Positions 1-8,332 of a stretch of DNA of 39,786 bases are shown piece by piece. Each line of letters starts with the position of its first letter. Position 1 is the first letter of the stretch. The notes beneath the pieces were generated by a model. It was not told the origin of the DNA. It worked only from the letters and a program-made list of their open reading frames with translations, and made no database searches. The position numbers and the translations under genes were made by a program. The stretch spans positions 1 through 39,786 of the forward strand of contig JAUIHM010000025.1 of assembly GCA_030432315.1 (NCBI GenBank). Reading direction: 5' to 3'. Source of the stretch: Alphaproteobacteria bacterium. Its GTDB lineage: Bacteria; Pseudomonadota; Alphaproteobacteria; Rhodobacterales; Rhodobacteraceae.

Positions 1-369
1 CCGGAGGCGCCGGTTTCGCTGCCGGCGTTTCTGCGGGATGTTTTGACGACCGGGCCGGGGTGGGTCATGATTATTGTCGGTATTTCAGTCGGTTGTCTGT
101 TCGCGATCTCGGTTCTGGCGGTCAGTGTCACGTCGTTTCCGATGCTGCTTGACCGTAAATCCGGGCTGATGGAGGCGGTGGCGACCTCGATCCGGGTGGC
201 GGCGGAGAACCCGCAAGTCATTGGTGCATGGGGATTTATTGTCGCGGTCTCGCTTGTGATCGGCTTTATTCCGGCGATGCTCGGGCTGATCGTGGCGCTG
301 CCGGTGCTGGGGCATGCGACCTGGCATCTCTACCGCAAGGCGGTGGTCTGGGAGGACATGCCGGACTGA
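1..369 (+). CDS. DUF2189 family membrane protein, C-terminal part (5' end outside window)
   Basis: The reading frame is open from the first base and stops at 367-369, so only about the last 122 residues are present. It has at least two strongly hydrophobic segments (one beginning around the GWVMII stretch, one around the GFIVAV/IGFIPAMLGLIVALPVLG stretch). It ends in a short polar tail after the HATWHLYRKAV motif, which is typical of the DUF2189 family of predicted inner-membrane proteins. No function is established for the family. The stop lies 10 bp before the repeat element at 380. Family assignment is from pattern memory; the missing N-terminus prevents a length check. Confidence 0.75.
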   Translation, partial: PEAPVSLPAFLRDVLTTGPGWVMIIVGISVGCLFAISVLAVSVTSFPMLLDRKSGLMEAVATSIRVAAENPQVIGAWGFIVAVSLVIGFIPAMLGLIVALPVLGHATWHLYRKAVVWEDMPD

Positions 370-379
370 ACGGAAAGCC

Positions 380-470
380 CGTTAACCATGCGGCGGGCGG
401 ATACCCTTTCGATACCCAACCGATACCCGGATGATACCGACGTTTTCGGAGGCAGCGAAGAAGGTTAACG
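380..470. repeat. Intergenic iteron element, copy 1 (inverted-repeat bounded, four 11-bp-phased GATACC repeats)
   Basis: The 8-bp ends CGTTAACC (380-387) and GGTTAACG (463-470) are perfect reverse complements. Between them, GATACCC occurs at 400, 411 and 422, and GATACC at 433, all exactly 11 bp apart and in the same orientation. A second copy with the same plan lies at 35481-35570. The iteron block agrees at 36 of 39 positions between copies, while the stretch after it has diverged. Copy 1 sits between convergent genes (a plus-strand gene ending at 369 and a minus-strand gene ending at 545), so it is not an ordinary promoter for either. The left end contains TTAACCAT, which resembles a CtrA half-site. 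Function is unknown. Confidence 0.85.
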
Positions 471-544
471 CTGCGGTTGCCGGACCGTGCCGCCCTCGCG
501 CATTCCCCCGCATCCCCGGGGAGCCCCGGCCCTTTGCCGCCGGG

Positions 545-2497
545 CTACAGGCCGAGCGGGTCGTCGGGAAGGATGAATTTGGGGGTGAGCGTGGCGATGC
601 AGGTGGTGTCGAGATCGGCCGTGGGATCGTTGAGGAATGCGACGGAGATGTCGCTGGCGCAGGGCTGATAGGCAATCGTGCCGTGGCCGGCCTCGGGGAT
701 GACGAAGTTGCGGGCGCTGCTCAGGGTTTTGGCCGCCTCCGCCCCCCATTTCCATGAGGTCTGGATGTCGAGCAGGCCGTTCAGAACCAGGACCGGCAGG
801 TCGGAGACGACGGGGGTCTGGAACCCTTCGCGCGGATGGCTGCCGAAGGCTTCGCAGTCGGAGAAGAAGGTTTCGATCACACCGCGGATATCCGGAGTGT
901 CGAGAAAGGGGTAGCGTTCCGCGAGTTCGGTGGTGCGGGCGTCGAAGCCTTCGGGCGAGTTCCAGGGCCGGTCCTCCTGGCAGGCGTAGATGTAGGTGTT
1001 TACCCTGCTTCCGAGCAGCAGCGCGTATTTGGTCGCCTGACTGTCGGCAATGTCGAAGGTTCGGGTGACGTCCTCATCGGACATGGCCGAGAGAAGGTTC
1101 AGAAGATCGAGAAGGTCCGGTCCCGTAAAGTGGGTCTGGACCCAGGTCAGCAGCGCGTCGCGGGTTCGCGGGCCGGACTGCAGCAGGGCGTAGTCGCGCA
1201 GCAGGGCGGCAACGGCCTCGTCATCGGCGATTGCCAGCGCGGCGGCGTTGGAGCGGGCCTCGAACGCTTCGGCGACGCTGGTGGTCTCCCGGTCCTCGGC
1301 GAGGTCCTTCTTGAGACGGGCGATCACCTCCAGGGTGCCTTCCTCCAGGCTGCCCATGGCTTCGGTGGCCTTGAGCACCGCGTGCAGCAGGGCGCTTTCG
1401 TCGGCGGTCAGGCCGGGTGCGGTCAGCGGGGGCGTGTCCTGATCGGCGGATGCGATCAGAGCGTCGATGGTGTCCGACTTGCCGACTGCCAGTTCGGAGA
1501 AGATCCGTGGAAGATACGGGGTGATGGTCAGCCGCTCGCGCCAGGAATTGCGCGCCGAAAAGGTGACGGTGGACAGCATGTTCCAGTCGATTGCCGGCAG
1601 GCCGCGCGTGGCCGGGATCGGGTTCTCCGAAACATGGCGGAACGCGGCTTTGATGGTTGTTTCCAGATCGGGATACGCTTCGGCGCAGGCGGCATCCGAT
1701 GCGCACTGATCCGTCAGGGCCTCGATCGTGGCGGCGTAGGGACCGACGAAATCGTCGTAGAGCCGCACGTTCGACGGTGCAACCCCGTCGAGCACCGTCG
1801 CGCGTACGCCCTCCGGAGCGGTGCGCAGCACTTCGAGCGCGAGACGCGTGCCGTAGGAAATGCCGTAAAGGTTGTACTCGGGATAGCCGAGCGCGGTCAT
1901 CAGCGCGCGAACGTCGCGGGCGTTGTTTTCGGTATTGTAGGCGGGAAGGTCGGCGCCGGAGGCGACGATTTCCGCGACGCAGGGTGCGACCATGTCGCTG
2001 AGTGTGGTTGGCGGCAGCTCGTTTTTCTCGACGCCGACAAGTTCGACAATGTGATCGGCCATGTCCTGCTGGCAGGAGACGCTGCGGGCCGAAAGCGCGG
2101 CCGCGCGCTGGTCGAAGGTGACGATGTCGCGGGTGGCGCGGTGACTGGAAAAAAGGATGTCCGCCAGCGGGCCGAGAATGCTCAGCGTGCCGCTGCCAGG
2201 GCCGCCATGGAGATAGAGGACCGGGTCGGGAGCGGGCGACAGGGACCGTGCCCTCAGGATCGCAAATTCGAGCGGGATGCGCCGCCCGTCCGGGAGGCCG
2301 TAGTCTTCGGGTACACTGACGGTGCCGCAGAGCAGCGTCTGTCCTTCAATCTCGAGCGCGCCCGGCGGCAGTTCGCAGGGTTCCACTGCGACCGGGTAAC
2401 GGTCGTCGGGGCCGCCCTCTCTGAGACGGTCGAAACCGGCATCCGTCGTACCCGCGAGCAGCGTGGAAAGTATGGCGAGAATGCCGGTCGATGACAT
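545..2497 (-). CDS. Alpha/beta hydrolase with TAP-like C-terminal domain
   Basis: A protein of 650 residues resembling secreted prolyl/tripeptidyl aminopeptidase-like hydrolases. Visible motifs are the oxyanion-loop HGGPG (about residues 95-100), the nucleophile elbow G-I-S-Y-G, and near the C-terminus LLDIQT (acid) and AGHGT (histidine) inside the TAP-like domain. Two late cysteines (QPCAS and TTCIA) could form a disulfide. The ATG at 2497 was chosen because a strong GGGGAG lies just upstream; an upstream in-frame ATG at 2557 lacks one. The N-terminus is mildly hydrophobic, so export is possible but not certain. Substrate unknown. It lies 100 bp downstream of the EamA gene on the same strand. 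Confidence 0.85.
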   Translation of the reverse strand: MSSTGILAILSTLLAGTTDAGFDRLREGGPDDRYPVAVEPCELPPGALEIEGQTLLCGTVSVPEDYGLPDGRRIPLEFAILRARSLSPAPDPVLYLHGGPGSGTLSILGPLADILFSSHRATRDIVTFDQRAAALSARSVSCQQDMADHIVELVGVEKNELPPTTLSDMVAPCVAEIVASGADLPAYNTENNARDVRALMTALGYPEYNLYGISYGTRLALEVLRTAPEGVRATVLDGVAPSNVRLYDDFVGPYAATIEALTDQCASDAACAEAYPDLETTIKAAFRHVSENPIPATRGLPAIDWNMLSTVTFSARNSWRERLTITPYLPRIFSELAVGKSDTIDALIASADQDTPPLTAPGLTADESALLHAVLKATEAMGSLEEGTLEVIARLKKDLAEDRETTSVAEAFEARSNAAALAIADDEAVAALLRDYALLQSGPRTRDALLTWVQTHFTGPDLLDLLNLLSAMSDEDVTRTFDIADSQATKYALLLGSRVNTYIYACQEDRPWNSPEGFDARTTELAERYPFLDTPDIRGVIETFFSDCEAFGSHPREGFQTPVVSDLPVLVLNGLLDIQTSWKWGAEAAKTLSSARNFVIPEAGHGTIAYQPCASDISVAFLNDPTADLDTTCIATLTPKFILPDDPLGL

Positions 2498-2597
2498 TGT
2501 TCTCTCCCCTTCGGAAAATGGATCAGTGACGGCGCAGGCGGCAAGGGTAACAGACATTCCCCGTCAGGCCAGTCATTTTCCGGGTGCGGCGGGAGAG

Positions 2598-3491
2598 CTA
2601 TTTCCCGCTGAAATGCGAGCGGATGGTGACCGCGACGCCGGCGGCGGCGACGAGAGCCATGCCGATGATCGAGACGGTGCCGGGGACGTGTCCGAAGAAC
2701 AGCCAGCCGAAAAGACCTGCCCAGACGAGGTGAATGTAGTTGACGGGGGCGAGCAGTGAGGCGGGGGCTTCGCGGTAGGCGGCGGTGAACATGAAATGGC
2801 CGGTGGTGGCGATGACGCCGAGACCGAGCAGGAGCAGGGCGTCGGGCAGGGTCGGGATGCGGCCGTCCAGCGACCATGGGATCATCGAGCCGAAAACGAC
2901 CGTGCCGAGCAGGGCGGTGTGAAACAGCATTGCCAGCGTGGTTTCGGTTTTTGCCAGCACCCGCGACAGCAGGTGGTAGATGACGGAACCGGCCGCGGTA
3001 ATGAGGGCGAAGACAACGCCGGTCGGATCAAGGCCGCCGCCGGGGCGGACGATCAGCAGCACGCCGGCAAAACCGACGGCGGCGCCGATCCAGCCGGCGC
3101 GGGTCACGGTTTCGCCGAGCAGCGGAATCGCCAGCATCATCACCACGAACGGACCGAGATAGATGATGGCGATGGTTTCCCCGAGCGGCATGTACCGCAG
3201 CGCGTACCCCATGGAGAGGGAGGAGATGGCAAGGCTGGCGGCGCGCAGGTAGACGAGGCCGGTGCGTTCGGTATGCACCAGCCGGTAGCCGTGGCGCGGA
3301 CCGAGCACCACGATCAGGATGAGAAGGTTGATCAGATAGCGCAGGCCGATGATCAGCGGCAGGGAATAGAGCAGGGTCAGGTGTTTGGTGGTGCTGTCGC
3401 CGAGGGCGAACAACAGGGTCGCGATGACGATCAGCACGATCCCCTTCATCGGATTCTGCTGGATCACGGGGAGGGTGCCGGTGCTGATCAT
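2598..3491 (-). CDS. EamA/DMT-family transporter
   Basis: A 297-residue, almost wholly hydrophobic protein with about ten predicted membrane helices in two repeated halves, the usual EamA (drug/metabolite transporter) plan. The first half starts at GIVLIVIATLLFALGDSTTKHL and the second near residue 150 (TGVVFALITAAGSVIYHLLSRVLAKTE). Such proteins are inner-membrane exporters or importers of small metabolites; the substrate cannot be read from sequence. The ATG at 3491 has GGAG 6 bp upstream; an internal Met (residue 15) is a less likely start. The gene follows thpR by 94 bp on the same strand. Confidence 0.88.
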   Translation of the reverse strand: MISTGTLPVIQQNPMKGIVLIVIATLLFALGDSTTKHLTLLYSLPLIIGLRYLINLLILIVVLGPRHGYRLVHTERTGLVYLRAASLAISSLSMGYALRYMPLGETIAIIYLGPFVVMMLAIPLLGETVTRAGWIGAAVGFAGVLLIVRPGGGLDPTGVVFALITAAGSVIYHLLSRVLAKTETTLAMLFHTALLGTVVFGSMIPWSLDGRIPTLPDALLLLGLGVIATTGHFMFTAAYREAPASLLAPVNYIHLVWAGLFGWLFFGHVPGTVSIIGMALVAAAGVAVTIRSHFSGK

Positions 3492-3585
3492 CCTGGTCTC
3501 CGGAGGTACATGGGGGGCTTTTCTGCCGGTTGCGAAGTTGCGTGTGCCCCGGCGGTTTCCGGCGGTCCGGAGCGGCGGCGGCAGA

Positions 3586-4140
3586 TCAGTCGGAGGTCAG
3601 GGGCCAGTCGGCCAGGGTTTCATGGATTGCCCCGTCCGGGTGCAGATGCGAGCGGTAGAGGGTGAAGCGGGAGACCGCAACCGGTCCGTGGTGAAAGCCG
3701 GCGGAACGTTCCAGCCAGTGGCCGAGGGCTGCGGTGGCGTCGGGCGGCATTCGGCGGGGCATGCGGGCGAGGGTGACATGCGGGCGGAAGCGGCGGCGCG
3801 GCAGGGCGAGACCGGCGCCGGCAAGGTGGCCGTGGATGCGGGCGTGCAGCGCGGTGAGGCCGGGGGTGGCGGCGACGCCGGCATGGAGCACGCCCGCCGG
3901 CGCGTCGCCGAGCTGGCCTGTGCCTTTGAGGTGAAGGTCGAAGCAGGGGGACCTGACCGTGGCAAGTGCGTCGCGCATGGCCTCGACCGTAGCCGCCGGC
4001 TGTTCACCGGCAAAGGCGAGGGTGAGGTGGAATGCGTCCCAGTCGACCGGCCTGCCGAGGCCGGGCGGGATCGTGTCCTGCAGATCGCTGAGGGCGTCGC
4101 GGGCGGTGTCGGGCAGGGCAAGGGCGACGAAGACGCGCAA
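3586..4140 (-). CDS. thpR: RNA 2',3'-cyclic phosphodiesterase (ThpR, 2H family)
   Basis: A 184-residue 2H phosphoesterase. The two catalytic signatures are visible: H-L-T-L-A-F near residue 45 and H-V-T-L-A-R near residue 125. The N-terminal MRVFVALALPD is the usual ThpR beginning. Family enzymes open 2',3'-cyclic phosphate ends of RNA, and historically were called 2'-5' RNA ligases; the physiological substrate is uncertain. Length fits the family. The gene starts 21 bp after the DapA-like gene ends on the same strand, so the two are probably co-transcribed. Confidence 0.93.
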   Translation of the reverse strand: MRVFVALALPDTARDALSDLQDTIPPGLGRPVDWDAFHLTLAFAGEQPAATVEAMRDALATVRSPCFDLHLKGTGQLGDAPAGVLHAGVAATPGLTALHARIHGHLAGAGLALPRRRFRPHVTLARMPRRMPPDATAALGHWLERSAGFHHGPVAVSRFTLYRSHLHPDGAIHETLADWPLTSD

Positions 4141-4161
4141 TCCGGCTTCCCCTCCGTGCGG

Positions 4162-5034
4162 TCAGGCGACCTCGCTGCGCGGCGTGAGTGTCCGGTCGAG
4201 GGTGGCGGTCAGGTCCGCGTGCTGCCCGTCGGTCAGCGGGCTGAGCGGCGGCAGGGTCGCCCGCCAGGCCGGGTCGTCGCCGCGGTGGCTGACCAGGCTC
4301 TTGACCGCCGGGGTCACCGGGAAGCCGAGCACCGCGTTGACGAGCCGGTTGATGGCGGGATCGTCGGTGGCGGTCTGCAGCACCTGGAGCATCCGTCCGG
4401 CCTCGATGTTGGCGATGCCGCTGATTGCCCCGGAGGCGCCGATGGCGGCGGCGCGGGCGAGTTGGCGTTCGTCGCCGATCAGGATTGCCAGGTCGGTGTT
4501 CTGGATCAGCTTTTCGCTGTTGGCGAAATTGCCGGAGGAATCCTTCACGCCGATGATCCTGTCGCGGTACGCTTCCGTCAGGCGGTTGACGAGTTCGAGG
4601 GACAGGCCGACGCCGATCACCTGGGGAATGTGGTAGAGGATGAATTCGGCGCCGCGGCCGGCGGAAAGGATCGCGGCGAACCATTCGAACAGTCCGTCGT
4701 CGCCGGGGGCGTTGTAGAAATTGGCCGGGGGCAGGAGGAAGCGCCGGACACCGAGCCCGGTGGCGGCTTCGATCTGGGCGTTGACCTCGTCGACGGCATT
4801 GCCGTGCAGGGCGAGGATCTGCAGCCCGGGGTCGATGCCGGCGTCGATTACCGCGGCCAGGGTGGCGAGGCGGGTTTGGGCGGAGAAAGACGCGCCTTCG
4901 CCGGTGGTGCCGAACAGGGTGACCGAGGAACAGCCGTCGTCGAGAACCTGGCGGATGTGGGCAACGTAGCGCTGCGTATCAACCGACCTGTCGGCCGTCA
5001 CGGGGGTGGTCAGAGCCGCGGATATGCCAAACAT
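4162..5034 (-). CDS. Dihydrodipicolinate synthase/N-acetylneuraminate lyase family protein
   Basis: A 290-residue class I aldolase TIM barrel. The family landmarks are present: the GTTGEG substrate-carboxylate loop near residue 45, the catalytic-type tyrosine in ILYHIPQ near residue 135, and the Schiff-base lysine in GVKDSSGN near residue 163. The family includes DapA, neuraminate lyase, keto-deoxy-sugar acid lyases and hydroxyproline-pathway enzymes. Context does not suggest lysine synthesis: the gene diverges from a TTT solute-uptake operon at 5247, which favours a catabolic aldolase or dehydratase acting on an imported acid. That is inference. The 211-bp divergent gap probably holds promoters for both sides; I see no convincing operator in it. 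Confidence 0.88.
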   Translation of the reverse strand: MFGISAALTTPVTADRSVDTQRYVAHIRQVLDDGCSSVTLFGTTGEGASFSAQTRLATLAAVIDAGIDPGLQILALHGNAVDEVNAQIEAATGLGVRRFLLPPANFYNAPGDDGLFEWFAAILSAGRGAEFILYHIPQVIGVGLSLELVNRLTEAYRDRIIGVKDSSGNFANSEKLIQNTDLAILIGDERQLARAAAIGASGAISGIANIEAGRMLQVLQTATDDPAINRLVNAVLGFPVTPAVKSLVSHRGDDPAWRATLPPLSPLTDGQHADLTATLDRTLTPRSEVA

Positions 5035-5246
5035 GAATGTCTCCGTGCGGTTTCAGAAATGCCGGGACCGGGTGTGTGCCCCGGCGGCGGTCGAGTCAAT
5101 CTCCGATCTGCGTCGCGGGCGAAATCGACCGGGATTTTCCGGCAGGACCGCAGGAATGCAAGTTGACCTCGGCGAACCCCGCTAATAGCGTCTGCCGCAA
5201 GGCGCTGCAGTGTGCCGGCTAACGATATGCAACAAGGGGAGAAAAC

Positions 5247-6230
5247 ATGAAACTGTCTCAAAGGATGCTGACCGGCGGTGCGGTGGCGCTGGCACTGACC
5301 GCCTTCGCCGGAGCGGTGCAGGCGGAATGCGACTGGAAACCGGAGCGGCCGGTGACCTACATCGTGCCGTGGGGCGCAGGTGGCGGGACCGACGCCAATT
5401 CGCGGATGCTTGCCAGCATGCTGGAAGCCAAGATGGGCCAGCCTTTCAACGTGGTGAACCGCACCGGCGGCAACGGTGTGGTCGGACATTCAGCGATCGC
5501 CAATGCCGACCCGGACGGATACACCATCGGCGCGGTGACGGTCGAGATCACCATGATGGAACATGCGGGTCTGACTGATCTGAACCAGGACGACGTGACC
5601 GGGATTGCCCTGGTCGACATCGTGCCGGCGAGCGTGCTGGTGGCGGCGGATTCGCCCTATCAGACGCTGGATGAGCTTCTGGCCTATGCGAAGGAGAATC
5701 CGGGTGAACTGACCGCTTCCGGCACTTCACAGGGCGGGATCTGGCATCTGGCGATTGCCGGGCTGCTGAACGCCGAGGGCATGGATCCGCAGGCGATCCG
5801 CTGGGTTCCCTCCGAGGGCGCTGCGGCGGGCATGCAGGAACTGATCGCCGGGGGCGTGGATGTGGCGACACCGGCGCTGTCGGAAGGCAAGGCGCTGGTC
5901 GAGAGCGGGGAGTTGCGGGCGCTGGCCTACATGAACCCGACACGCATGGCGGCGCTGCCGGATGTGCCGACCACCAAGGAACTGCTTGGCAGCGAGTGGA
6001 CCATGGCGGCGTTCATCACCGTTTCCGGTCCGAAGGGTCTGCCGGAGGAAATCACCTGTTCCTATGAAAAGGCGGCGCTGGAGATTTTCGAGACGCCGGA
6101 ATGGGCCGAGTTCAAGGCTTCGCGCGGCGCCGACGTGGTGTCGATGGGCAGCGCGGATCTGACCGAGATGATGGACCAGACCTACGAAAACCTCGGCGCG
6201 ACGATGAAGGCGATCGGTATCGCGAAATAG
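5247..6230 (+). CDS. TTT transporter periplasmic substrate-binding protein (TctC/Bug family), operon 1
   Basis: A 327-residue protein with a Sec signal peptide (KLSQRM, hydrophobic stretch, then VQA just before ECDWKPERP). The Bug/TctC hallmarks are clear: the PVTYIVPWGAGGGTDANSR loop that binds a ligand carboxylate, GHSAIANADPDGYTIG, and a C-terminal helix ending in ATMKAIGIAK. The ATG at 5247 follows AAGGGGAG. It is the first gene of the operon with TctB (6327) and TctA (6817). Bug proteins bind mostly carboxylated small molecules; the ligand here is unknown. Two cysteines (AEC at the mature N-terminus and EEITC near residue 275) could pair. Expression is likely set apart from the membrane genes by the hairpin at 6238-6265. 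Confidence 0.92.
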   Translation: MKLSQRMLTGGAVALALTAFAGAVQAECDWKPERPVTYIVPWGAGGGTDANSRMLASMLEAKMGQPFNVVNRTGGNGVVGHSAIANADPDGYTIGAVTVEITMMEHAGLTDLNQDDVTGIALVDIVPASVLVAADSPYQTLDELLAYAKENPGELTASGTSQGGIWHLAIAGLLNAEGMDPQAIRWVPSEGAAAGMQELIAGGVDVATPALSEGKALVESGELRALAYMNPTRMAALPDVPTTKELLGSEWTMAAFITVSGPKGLPEEITCSYEKAALEIFETPEWAEFKASRGADVVSMGSADLTEMMDQTYENLGATMKAIGIAK

Positions 6231-6237
6231 CTGCGTC

Positions 6238-6265
6238 CGGCGGCGCGGCTTAGGCTGCGCTGCCG
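6238..6265 (+). other. Strong intercistronic hairpin after the binding-protein gene (operon 1)
   Basis: A 12-bp stem (6238-6249 with 6254-6265) closed by a TTAG loop. All pairs are Watson-Crick except two G-U wobbles. It begins 8 bp after the stop codon of the binding-protein gene and is not followed by a T tract, so it looks like a 3'-end stabiliser or partial attenuator rather than a full terminator. Confidence 0.65.
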
Positions 6266-6326
6266 GTTTGCGTGTGCCGGTCCCGCGCCCGTCGGGTTCG
6301 GCGCTTTTTCGCAGGGGGGTGCGCGC

Positions 6327-6806
6327 GTGAGATTCAGTGATTTTGCCCTTGGCCTGGGCGTTGCCGTGTTCGGGATCGCGGTGCTGCTGCATGTGCGGAC
6401 CTTTCCGGAAATTCCGGGCATGCAGTATGGTCCGGCGTTCTTCCCGGGACTGATCGGGGCTGCGTTTCTGATCTGCGGCGTGGCGCTGGTGGTTGGTTCC
6501 GTGGTGCGCGGCGCGGCCCTGACCGAGAGGTTCGCAGAGCGGCCGGCCTGGTTCGGTGACCGGCTGGCGGTGTGGCGGGCGGTTGGCGTGGTGCTTTCGG
6601 TGGTGGCCTATGCGCTGGTGTCGCCGGTGCTGGGGTTTCTGCTGACGGTGGCACTGCTGACGGCGGGGCTTCTGCTGCTGATGGGCGTGCGCTGGGTTGT
6701 GGTGGTGCCGCTGATGGTGCTGCTGCCGCTGTTTCTGCACTACGGGTTTGCCCAGGGGCTTCGGGTGCCGCTGCCGCGCGGTCCGCTCGAACTGCTGCTG
6801 TTCTGA
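6327..6806 (+). CDS. TTT transporter small membrane subunit (TctB family), operon 1
   Basis: A 159-residue protein with four predicted membrane helices, the standard TctB plan. The first helix begins at the N-terminus (FALGLGVAVFGIAVLL) and is followed by the TctB-like FPEIPGMQYGPAFFPGLIG turn. The start is GTG at 6327, preceded by AGGGGGG; no better ATG lies nearby. The gene sits between the binding protein (96-bp gap) and TctA, whose ATG begins 10 bp after this stop. TctB is a small accessory subunit of the TctA channel in the cytoplasmic membrane. Confidence 0.9.
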   Translation: MRFSDFALGLGVAVFGIAVLLHVRTFPEIPGMQYGPAFFPGLIGAAFLICGVALVVGSVVRGAALTERFAERPAWFGDRLAVWRAVGVVLSVVAYALVSPVLGFLLTVALLTAGLLLLMGVRWVVVVPLMVLLPLFLHYGFAQGLRVPLPRGPLELLLF

Positions 6807-6816
6807 AGGGCGCGTG

Positions 6817-8310
6817 ATGGCTGAGGTTTTCGAACTCGTATTTCGCTGGGACGTGCTTTCGACGATTTTTCTTGCCGCCTGTTACGGGCTGTTCGTCGGT
6901 TCGGTGCCGGGGCTGACGGCGACGATGTCGGTGGCGCTGCTGGTGCCGATCACGTTTTTCCTCGATCCGGTGCCGGCGGTGGCGGCGATTGCCACCGCTT
7001 CGGCGACGGCGATTTTCGCCGGTGACATTCCCGGTGCGCTGCTGCGCATTCCTGGAACCCCGGCATCCGCAGCCTATGTGGAAGAGGCGTTTGCGCTGAC
7101 CCAGAAGGGCCAGGCGGAGCGGGCGCTCGCGACCAGTCTGGTGTCGTCCTGTCTCGGCGGGTTGATCGGCGTGGCGCTTCTGGCGGTATTTGCCCGGCAG
7201 CTGGCGTCGTTCGCGGTCAAGTTTTCGTCGGTGGAGTATTTCTGGCTCGGTTGTCTCGGGCTGACGGCGGCGGTGGCGGTGTCGAGTTCTTCGCTGGTGC
7301 GCGGCACGCTCGGGCTGCTGATCGGGCTGTTCATCTCCACGGTCGGGATCGACATTGCCACCGGGCATGCACGGTTCACCTTTGGTCAATTGGACCTGCT
7401 CGACGGGGTGTCGTTCATTCCGGCGATGATCGGGATGTTTGCCCTGAGCCAGGTGATCCGCACGGTGACGACGGAACTGGATTCGGTGGTGCCCAAGGCA
7501 AAGGTCGGCTCACTGTCCGGCGAGATGGTGCGGGTGGTGCGGAGCTACTGGAAGAACATCTGCCGGTCGGCGGTGTTCGGCAACATTCTCGGCGCCCTGC
7601 CGGGGGCGGGGGCGGATATTGCCGCCTGGATTGCCTATTCGCTGTCGAAGCGGTTTTCGAAAACGCCGGAGAAATTCGGAACCGGACATGCGGAAGGCAT
7701 CGCCGATGCGGGGGCCGCGAACAATTCGGCGGTGTGCGGGGCATGGACGCCGGCGCTGGTCTTCGGCATTCCCGGCGATACGGTGACGGCGATTGCCATC
7801 GGCGTGCTGATGCTCAAGGGGATCACGCCAAGCCCGAGAGTGTTTACCACTGACGGGACAATGGTTTACGCGATTTTCCTCGCCTTTGCCCTGGCGAATC
7901 TGCTGATGCTGCCATTGGGCATGGTGGCGATCCGGGTGGCGCGGCAGGCGCTGTCGATCCCGAAGCGGGTGCTGATGCCGCTGATCCTGGTTTTCTGCAT
8001 CATCGGTGCCTATGCCGTTGACAATACACTGTTTTCGGTCTGGATCATGCTTGGGCTCGGGATACTTGCCTATTTCATGGAGGAAAACGGCATTCCGATT
8101 GCGCCGGCGATCCTCGGCATCGTGCTTGGCAAGGTGATCGAGAAGAATTTCCTGATTACCATGATCAAGAGCCAGGGCGAAGTCGCCGGGTTTTTCGACC
8201 GGCCGGTGGCGGCGGTGCTGGGGGCGACGACGCTGCTGCTCTGGGGCTGGCTGGTGGTGTTGGCCGTCGTGCGCGCGGCGCGGGCGCGCAAGCATGCGGC
8301 GGCGACATAG
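6817..8310 (+). CDS. TTT transporter large membrane subunit (TctA family), operon 1
   Basis: A 497-residue permease with roughly 11-12 hydrophobic segments. TctA signatures are present in both halves: GSVPGLTATMSVALLVPITFF near residue 25, IPGALLRIPGTPASAAYVEEAF near residue 75, and in the second half LGALPGAGADIAAWIAYSLSKRF and VFGIPGDTVTAIAIGVLMLKGI. The ATG at 6817 has GAAGGG six bases upstream. With TctB and the binding protein it forms a secondary, ion-driven uptake system. The gene ends 22 bp before the convergent GNAT gene, and I see no obvious terminator in the gap. Confidence 0.93.
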   Translation: MAEVFELVFRWDVLSTIFLAACYGLFVGSVPGLTATMSVALLVPITFFLDPVPAVAAIATASATAIFAGDIPGALLRIPGTPASAAYVEEAFALTQKGQAERALATSLVSSCLGGLIGVALLAVFARQLASFAVKFSSVEYFWLGCLGLTAAVAVSSSSLVRGTLGLLIGLFISTVGIDIATGHARFTFGQLDLLDGVSFIPAMIGMFALSQVIRTVTTELDSVVPKAKVGSLSGEMVRVVRSYWKNICRSAVFGNILGALPGAGADIAAWIAYSLSKRFSKTPEKFGTGHAEGIADAGAANNSAVCGAWTPALVFGIPGDTVTAIAIGVLMLKGITPSPRVFTTDGTMVYAIFLAFALANLLMLPLGMVAIRVARQALSIPKRVLMPLILVFCIIGAYAVDNTLFSVWIMLGLGILAYFMEENGIPIAPAILGIVLGKVIEKNFLITMIKSQGEVAGFFDRPVAAVLGATTLLLWGWLVVLAVVRAARARKHAAAT

Positions 8311-8332
8311 CGCAGGGTGAGGCGCGTTGGCG

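Noticed and set aside
380-470. Element copy 1 as a CRISPR array
   Set aside because: The repeats are only 7 bp with 4-bp gaps, far too short for CRISPR, and no cas genes are present.
836-2494. 552-codon plus-strand open frame
   Set aside because: It is the complement of the alpha/beta hydrolase gene, whose GISYG and HGGPG motifs prove the coding strand.
3385-5166. 593-codon plus-strand open frame
   Set aside because: It is antisense to ThpR and the DapA-like gene and shows no domain. Its composition is typical of a mirror frame.
5163-5188. Promoter TTGACC ... TAATAG before TTT operon 1
   Set aside because: The spacing between the hexamers is only 14 bp, too short for a convincing sigma70 promoter.
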